Positions 57,227 through 64,000 of a stretch of DNA of 64,000 bases are shown here, piece after piece. How positions within the stretch are numbered: position 1 is the stretch's first letter; each line of letters begins with the position of its first letter. Location: positions 12,063,001-12,127,000 of the forward strand of contig NC_056752.1 in assembly GCF_018687715.1 (NCBI RefSeq), in the 5' to 3' direction. This DNA is from Carya illinoinensis (lineage: Eukaryota; Streptophyta; Magnoliopsida; Fagales; Juglandaceae). Made by a program: the position numbers and the translations under genes. The notes under the pieces were generated by a model. It was not told the origin of the DNA. It made no database searches and saw only the letters and a list, made by a program, of their open reading frames with translations.

Positions 57227-58256
57227 TTTCTTAATAATACTGTACTAATCTACTAAAAAACATTTGGTCTATTTCGTTGGTGATCTTCAATTTACGTTAT
57301 TTTTCCTTTTTCTTTTCTCATTCTTTTCAAATGAGGATTTGGAAAGATATTTTCAGTATCATATTTGTTTAAATTTGTTGCAAATCATTGATATAGAGAA
57401 GAGAATCGGCCGAACTTGGTTGACAGGGGTGATGAGATTTTGATGAGCCCAAGTGATGATTTAGAACCTGGCCATGGTCTTCTAAACAGTACAAATAATA
57501 TTTTTCATGAAATTGGTTCGATTTCTATTGGTGGGAGCCCAAGTATGAGTCCAGGTATTAATCCGGATGTTGTTCAAGAAGCTAGGCAAGACCCTCCACA
57601 AAGTCCTCGTTCGAGGTCTATATACCCCGTGGTAAGATTGCTTTGGTATAAAAAAGTTTTAGGAAAATATTATTGTAATATTAAACCTTATGATTTTTAG
57701 TCACATATGTTAAATGGTGCATTTTTAGTAGTTTCCTATATAATTAGTTGATATGTGAAATCACTTTAAATATATTACAATCACAAGTATGATGGGGGAT
57801 AATCAAATATAGAATAATAGGCATCACTCAATTATGAATTACGAGTTAATAAGTTGATCATTGAATGTTCAGATAGAAGTTATAGATTGCATTGTTGCGG
57901 TTTTGACATTTGCATCAGAGGTTGCAGAAATTATGTCCAACAATAACAAACCTCTGAAGTGGGTGGTGTTGGGATTTATTGCAGCAAGTTGTCTTATAAC
58001 ATGGATGACGTTTACTCTGAATGCAAGGCATAAAAAAGCTAGGTTTTCTTTTGGGTGCTTCTTTCTACCTGATGGACAAAAATACGGGACTATTTGTAAA
58101 TATATTGACTTGTATGCTGCAATTATTCAAGTTATACTGTCAATTATTTCTATTATTGTTAAATTTCCAAAGTGTTTTACTCTTAGCGAAATGATTATAT
58201 CTTCTGCAATGATCTCCTCAAAGTTGACCACGAAGTTCACTCAGAGTGATTCTTAG
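57227..58256 (+). pseudogene. Copy E: truncated copy lacking exon 1, with an intact exon 3
   Basis: Starts inside intron 1 (57227 on matches copy D from about 55365). The exon 2 homologue (57384-57631) has lost its acceptor (GCAA for GCAG) and gained two bases early on; its donor GTG|GTAAGA is intact. Exon 3 (57873-58256) is complete: acceptor TTCAG, 127 open codons, same length as copy B and about 80 percent identical in protein by eye, keeping WVVLGFIAASCLITW, FSFGCFFLPDGQKYGTICKY and the last membrane segment. No exon 1 was found for it. It may be a pseudogene or provide the last exon for copy D. Confidence 0.75.
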
Positions 58257-58494
58257 TATTAGGTTGGACTCTTTTGGTTTGTAAAAAAGATATGTATGGT
58301 TGTTAGAATATGCAGTTGGGTAAGCCGAAGGGCTGGTAGGTTTTGAACTTTCGTGGTGTCCATCAGGCTTACCTTGAGTTTTGCTTCAGTTTGTCCATCA
58401 ACGTGGCTGCCATTGGCTGCCATTGAGTTTTGCTTCACTCTTGTAAATTATGTGGCAACTATTATCTCTTGATCTACTACTTTTCTCATATTGT

Positions 58495-58870
58495 TCAAAT
58501 CTTAAATTTCATGATTTTCAGTCACATATGTTAATATGGTACATTTTAAATGGTTGTCTATATAAATTAATTGGTATATGAAATCACATAAAATGTGTCA
58601 CAGTAGCGAGTATGATTGAGAATGATAGCATTACTCAATTATTAATTACAAGTTAATAAGTCAGTCATTGAATGTCCATAATGAAGCTATAGATTGCATT
58701 TTTAGGGTTTTGGTTTGTATTAGAGGTTGCAAATGTCCAACAATAACAAGCTTATGAAGTGGGTAGTGCTTGGATTTACCGTGATGAGTTATCTTATAAT
58801 GTGGAGAGTGTTATATATGAATGCAAGGTTGACCGTAAAGTACACCCAGAGCCATTGCTACCTTTAGGTT
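58495..58870 (+). pseudogene. Copy F: remnant of intron 2 and exon 3
   Basis: Matches intron 2 from TCAGTCACATATGTTAAT and exon 3 from 58681 (TAGATTGCATT, AACAATAACAAGC, GAAGTGGGTAGTGCTTGGAT). The acceptor is lost, the middle of the exon is deleted after AATGCAAGG, and a T run (58871-58916) follows. The normal 3' flank resumes at about 58920. Confidence 0.8.
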
Positions 58871-59078
58871 GGGCTTTTTTTTTTTTTTTTTTTAATTTTT
58901 TTTTAATTTTTTTTTTAAAGAGGTTGGGCTCTTTTGGTTTGTTAAAAATATTTGTATGATTATAATAACGTATTCGTTGGGCAAGCCGAGGGGCTGGTTG
59001 GTTTTGAAATTTCAATTGGTGACAACTATTCTCTCTTGATCTATTACCTTTTTTCATACCATTCATCTGAGTTTGAAT

Positions 59079-59198
59079 ATGATAAGTTAATATAAAGACC
59101 CGTGGCTTAATTAGCGTAACCCTTAAATCTTCAAAGTAGAGGTCTTGGTTCGAAACTCATTTTTCCAAATATATCAAAAAAAAGAAGATGATAAGTTA
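59079..59198 (+). mobile_element. SINE with 11 bp target-site duplication
   Basis: Body 59090-59187 has a tRNA-like A box (TGGCTTAATTAGCG, 59103) and B box (GGTTCGAAACT, 59147), about 30 bp apart, and ends in an A-rich tail. ATGATAAGTTA flanks it on both sides (59079-59089 and 59188-59198). The 3' flank of copy B carries the same region without the insert. No complete tRNA gene fold is present. Confidence 0.8.
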
Positions 59199-60330
59199 TT
59201 AAAAAGCCTATTATTATGTGGTAGATTGACCTGACAAAACCGGTTTGACAACAAAAATTTATAACAAAATAAAATACTAGAATAATTTCCCATGCAAGTA
59301 AGATTATTTTTTAATGCTTAGAAAACAAAAGATTATTTTTTAATTGCTAAATAGTATCCCACCGGCCTTCCCGCCACTTGTGGGCCTCAATAGGCCATTG
59401 AACCCAGAAGATACTTTTAAAGCCCATAACTTGTTTTACAACTCTGTGTGCCCAGAAATGGCTTACAGCCTATATGAAAAACGTACATACGTTTTCAAAC
59501 CAAATAGAAATAAATTTTATATCTAAAATATTATAAATTAATCTAAAAATAATTTTAGTCTCTAAATAAAGTTTATAAATAAGAATATTACAAATTAATA
59601 TGCAATTATTGCTAATAGTTTGAGTATTCTAGTAAATAGTTTTGAGTATTCTAAGAATTAGAAATCTACTACTAATTGTCCCTCCAAGGCACCGAAAGTC
59701 CAAGGTGCAATAAATTAATAACCATAGAACCTGATAGAAAAAACATATAAAACTTGGAAGAACATGGGAATATGATGTCTGAAAATGTAAGAAAATAAAT
59801 ACAAGACTACAAGGAATGAATAAACAAACCGTGTGTGTATCAATGTGCACCCGAAGTAGATTGAGATTGAGTCTCGTTTCCAGAATTCAATCCTACATAA
59901 ATTGAAATCAAAATTATTTTATGATAAGAAACAATATAATGCTTGGTTTGGTTTGGTAGATGAAATGAGATGATTCATCTCAATATAATCATTATAAGAT
60001 TTTCAAACTCCCACACAAAATATAATAAATAATTAAAATTTTTCTAATTTCAAAATAAAAATAATATTAAAAAATTATATTCTAATAATATTTTATTCAA
60101 CTTTTAATTTTTATCCTATCTCATTCGCGTGACCAAACGAGACCTTTAAAAAATTTACAACAAATAATTAATTAAGAGTAATTACTGCTTCCATCTTGAT
60201 CTACTTGTAGTTGTCGAGAAAGTCTATCACCTCCCGAACCTCAATCAACTTCCCTTTAATATGATTTTGAGTGCAATCATATTAATGAACTCTTAAATGG
60301 ACTCTTAAATGGTAGGAGATAATAAACTCT
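59199..60330. other. AT-rich intergenic DNA, no gene seen
   Basis: Short frames only (59344-59526 and 59629-59850), with no recognised similarity. Confidence 0.5.
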
Positions 60331-61490
60331 TAAATGGATCCAATCTGCACCCTGGTGCTAAAGGTGTCCAAGGTTATTGTAGAAATATGGATGATCGAGA
60401 TACTACGAGCTATCTCTCGAATGACTGGATATTTGCCAACATTTGTCTTCTACCAACCTAAAATATTAAACTCTTCCACAGATGGGCGTAACTCCTCCAA
60501 CAAGTAACTTTCCAAATTCATTTGGCTGTCTAGATTATTCCATGTTTGTGTGTATCGCGAGACTGCATACCCCACTTTTTCCCAACATTGGTAGGAGCTA
60601 AAGCGGTGGTGGATGATGAACCTTGGTCCTAATCTCCTTGAATGAGGCAAACTCATCACACAACCTATTCTTAACCCTCAACACCAGATAGCTCGCCAAT
60701 CCCTTCCCACTAGTACTTTTCAACCCATACACCATTCCATCAATCTTATAGTGTGTGTCAATAACAATAGCAACACATAACAAAATATTATCTTACTTAA
60801 ATCTTCCCAATATTTCTCATACTTGAGTCTCATGTTCAATGCCATAATACATAATGTCAATGATTTTGACTCATCTCATCCAATTGCTCCTTAAACCTAA
60901 ACAAACTTGTTGGAAATATTCGTTTGATGTGATATATAAAGAACCATAAATGGTTCAGGTTGTAACATCATAAGACAATCTCAAAACTTCATCAAAGACC
61001 TTAACATTTTCCCAATCTACATATTTGGGCTACCCTAAATTTCCATTCGCTTCCTCCTCATCAAAGTGAAAGACATAATGAATATCTTCAATCTCCCATG
61101 GCATCAAAAGAACTTCCATATTTTTCGGTTGTTTCTAACATAAAAAAAGTTGAGTTCCATCTTATAGGAATGTCAGCCTTTAGAGTACAACATCTTCTTA
61201 CATTAGAGACCCACAACAATAATAAAAGTCTTGAATTTCTCACGTCTAACTGGTGAAAACCTCACAAACAGAACTGCATTTCTTACTTTTGCAATCGACT
61301 CATAAACATATTTTAAACTGTCAGTCACAATAAGTTAAGGACACGTGCACAACACTGCACATATAAATACTCACCACCCAAGATGGACAAGTACTTTTCA
61401 TTTCTAACATTATTATTTAAATACTCAAGTGCAGTATTATTAGAAGAGACATTATCCATTGTAATGGTTGAACTCATTCCAAATCCCACT
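60331..61490 (-). pseudogene. Decayed hAT transposase
   Basis: Minus-strand reading gives, in order: ITMDNVSSNNTALEYL (about 61470), VQCCARVLNLL, RWNSTFFMLETTEKY, VFDEVLRLSYDVTT, LYITSNEYFQQVC, MLCVAIVIDTHYKIDGMVYG and, at the end, LLEELRPSVEEFNILGW, stop, KTNVGKYPVIREIARSI, the C-terminal hAT dimerisation domain. Many stops and frame changes. Terminal inverted repeats were not found. Confidence 0.85.
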
Positions 61491-62663
61491 CATTTATTCT
61501 GAACTCAATTGCCTTCCCAATCACATCACCTTTGTGATTTACAATTAGACAAAAATTTAAGATTTTTTTTTTTTTTTGCAACTTCCAAGTTTCCAACCAC
61601 TATAAACAAAATGTGCAAAAAGACACAAAGTAGAAATTTTGGACCAATGTCCATTTGTCGATGGTGAGGCAAACTTTTTAATACTTTAATACATTCAAGC
61701 TTGGAGAACTGACATGATCACTGTCACTGTCATTGTCATAATCACTACTATCTATTTCAAAGTATCAAGCACCTCACATACTATAAAGAACCAAATAAAT
61801 AAAATAAAATCACATAAAGTCACATAAACCCAAAAAGTGAACCCTAAATGATACTACATAGTTTCAATCTGGGTTTATAATTGCCTTAAGTTCAATCCAA
61901 AACACTAATCTAATTTAGGGTTTTGGATAGAACTAAAAACTCTAAAATTAGATTAGGGTTTTAAATTGAAACCCCAATCTAATTTAGGGATGAGATCCTC
62001 AATAGGATTTTGGATTTCTTTCCTAATTTTGATTAAGGTTTCAATCTAAGATCGAATAAAATGTGCATGACATAAACAATGACACATCCAAAATTGAAAA
62101 TACTAAAACCACAATCCAACTTCACAGAATCCATTACCCAATCAATATAACTCCATGCTCCATTGAATGCATTCACATCATTCATAAACATAATTTGAAT
62201 CTATACGAATGGACCGAATCTAATTTAGGGTTTCAAGTTACTTACAAAGGAGAGGACAACACTTCAGACAGATAGCTATGGTGACGACAAGTGTGACTAT
62301 GGTGATGCAAGAAAAGAGACTAGAGATGGGGGAGAGATCTTGAAAGAGTTTTGAAGGGAAGAGGGGGGTTTGGAACCTAAAGGTTCCAGAAGGATGTCAA
62401 TTTGTTTAATTTTTTTTTTAAATAAATGTAATATATATGTATATATAAGCAGTGGGTGCAGTGCTCCTCTCGGCACACACATCTACTTGAGGATTTAGGT
62501 CCCCCCCCCCACTTGTTCGCCTGCATGGTGCAAGCGGCTTGCCAGTCCACCACGGGCATGGCAGGGGAAGGGCTGCTAGGAAAGCGTACAGGTACTCGGC
62601 CACCAGCCCTACTTTTGTGGGACAATCCCTTTGACTTTATTGTTGCAGTGCAAGTCATTTGAT
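61491..62663. other. No supported gene; probable 5' region of the hAT remnant and unassigned DNA
   Basis: 61850-62240 has repeated CTAATTTAGGGTTT motifs in both directions. A C run is at about 62501-62510. Overlapping minus-strand frames at 62297-62658 are unsupported. Confidence 0.45.
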
Positions 62664-63075
62664 TGGTGGGTCCTTGACAATATCAGCAATGTGTGTGTTC
62701 TTTAGTTAAATATTTAAAATGAGTGATATATTTTAAGTAGTTGTAATTTACGAGGTTAATATATAAATTATTTAAAATATGTCACATTAGCAAGTAAGAT
62801 TATGAATGATGAAATATAAGATAAAGACTAATATTGTTTAAAAAGTTATAAAAATAATTCGTAGATAAGTTTGACTAGTTCATACTCTTTAGAGATTAAA
62901 AAAAAAACAATTTCTATCATAGTTGTTAGTCAAGAGACAATTAGTTGAATGCTGAATTTTCAAATGGAGAGTAATAGATCTAGTTGTGGCATTTTGGCGT
63001 TTGTATTGGAGGTTGCACAAATTATTTAAAAAAATTATGTTTAGATATAATTTTTGTCATGTTTGATCAATGAGA
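62664..63075 (+). pseudogene. Copy G: remnant of intron 2 and the first bases of exon 3 of the membrane-protein family
   Basis: Intron 2-like sequence (CACATTAGCAAGTAAGATTA, AGATAAAGACTAATA) leads into ATTTTGGCGTTTGTATTGGA and GGTTGCACAAATTATTT, matching the start of exon 3. The rest of the exon is absent. It is closely related to copy C, including both flanks. Confidence 0.65.
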
Positions 63076-64000
63076 ATTGTTAGATTTATAAAAGTAAACT
63101 CACAAATTAATGTATTTTGTTATGATACGTTAAATTTAATTTATAACAAAGATAAGTTTATAAAATATAGTCACATCAAATCACGTCAATTTTAAATTTA
63201 TTTTTATAAAATCTTTTTGTAGATATGTGAGACCAATTATCGTTGTTTGGCAGTTGGAAGCAACATAGAATCGCATGTAGCATTCATATTTTCAAATAAT
63301 TCTATTATTCTCAACTCTCCGGAAACGTTGGATTATTTGCATTTTTTTTGAGATGTGGGTTTCTTTTCAATTCGAATCTCCCTTGGTTAGGATCCATGTT
63401 GCGCAGCCAACAATTTTGCAAGATGAAGGTGAATAAAACAGAAGCATTATTAGCAAACTGTTAACTAGAAGAAAACTGTTAGAAACTATATCATTATTTC
63501 ATTACTAGTTTATCCTAAAGCAAAAGATCAGTTGTTTACTTGATAGTCCTTATTAGACACATTTTCTCTTCCTCTTCTCTAGAATACCAAAAAGCTGCTC
63601 TAGGAATAGATAAAATATACTAGGCCCAAAGTAAGCCTACTAGGCTCATCTCAAGGGGGGAGGTCCTATCACTAAAAAACAAAGGAAGAGAGAAATGAAA
63701 GACAATGGGGTGACAAGAAAAATGAGAATGTTAGGAGTAAAGGATGAGAAGGTAAAGGAGAAAGTAGAGAGAAGAGAAAAGGTCAGACATGCAAGAAAAA
63801 AACTGGCAAAAATACCACTCCCTAGGTGCATGGAGAAAGAGGGGTCAGATAAAAAGAATAGACCAGATGACTCCAAGGGGGACTTCGACTGTTTCTTTAG
63901 CTTCTTCAACCTCTTGAAAGTGGCTCCAGCAAGAACCATTTTTCTAGCGAATATATTCAAGATCTTCATTGTATAGTGAGAAATGAGAGGCTATGAGAGA
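63076..64000. other. AT-rich intergenic DNA; unassigned open frames at the window edge
   Basis: Opposed frames (63646-63969 minus and 63695-63976 plus) cover a purine-rich stretch. Neither has recognised similarity, and the composition explains both being open. Confidence 0.4.

Noticed and set aside
59103..59157. Possible tRNA gene from A- and B-box motifs
   Set aside because: No cloverleaf or anticodon arm can be formed; the A-rich tail and flanking target duplication identify a SINE.
63646..63976. Opposed ORFs of 107 and 93 codons at the right edge
   Set aside because: Both strands are open over a purine-rich stretch, which explains them by composition; no recognised motif.

Overview
This 64 kb window is nuclear DNA of a flowering plant, most probably a dicot. 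The evidence is intron-containing genes with ordinary GT..AG splice sites, a dense layer of plant-type transposons (Ty1/copia, Ty3/gypsy, L1-type LINE, CACTA/EnSpm, hAT, MITEs, one SINE), and fragments of plant gene families (prolyl 4-hydroxylase, papain-like protease, Hsp70). I cannot name the species. No prokaryotic, organellar or viral replicon, no CRISPR array and no rRNA or tRNA gene was seen.

Layout. 1-2960: 3' part of an intact-looking copia element whose 3' LTR ends 11 bp past exon 1 of a minus-strand gene (copy A). 3.1-6.4 kb: non-coding, rich in inverted and tandem repeats. 6374-8065: an apparently intact three-exon gene (copy B) for a predicted 251-residue membrane protein of a family I do not recognise. 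9.9-14.9 kb: a decayed LINE with a piece of copia protease where its reverse transcriptase core should be. 15603-23318: a complete-ended gypsy element (2.2 kb LTRs, 5 bp target duplication, gag but no recognisable pol) inside an older antisense copia gag. 23.9-32.6 kb: a decayed Tat-like gypsy element with gag, protease, RT, integrase and an antisense extra ORF. 32.6-41 kb: AT-rich repeats and old LTR-like DNA. 41.1-46.3 kb: a decayed CACTA transposon. 46.9-50.9 kb: MITEs and unassigned DNA. 50.9-54.9 kb: an unusual cluster of broken pieces of unrelated host genes, including an in-frame papain-protease/Hsp70 fusion. 55.0-59.0 kb: three tandem, damaged copies of the copy-B family (D, E, F), followed by a SINE. 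60.3-61.5 kb: a decayed hAT transposase. 62.7-63.1 kb and 35.7-36.1 kb: two further remnants of the same family (G, C).

The unifying feature is the small membrane-protein family, traced at seven places (A-G) over 60 kb: one complete gene, one complete terminal exon and five remnants. The transposons split, truncated or re-promoted the copies. The best candidate for something undescribed is this family, together with the possibility that copy D exons 1-2 splice to the intact exon 3 of copy E. The gene-fragment cluster next to it is the second point of interest.
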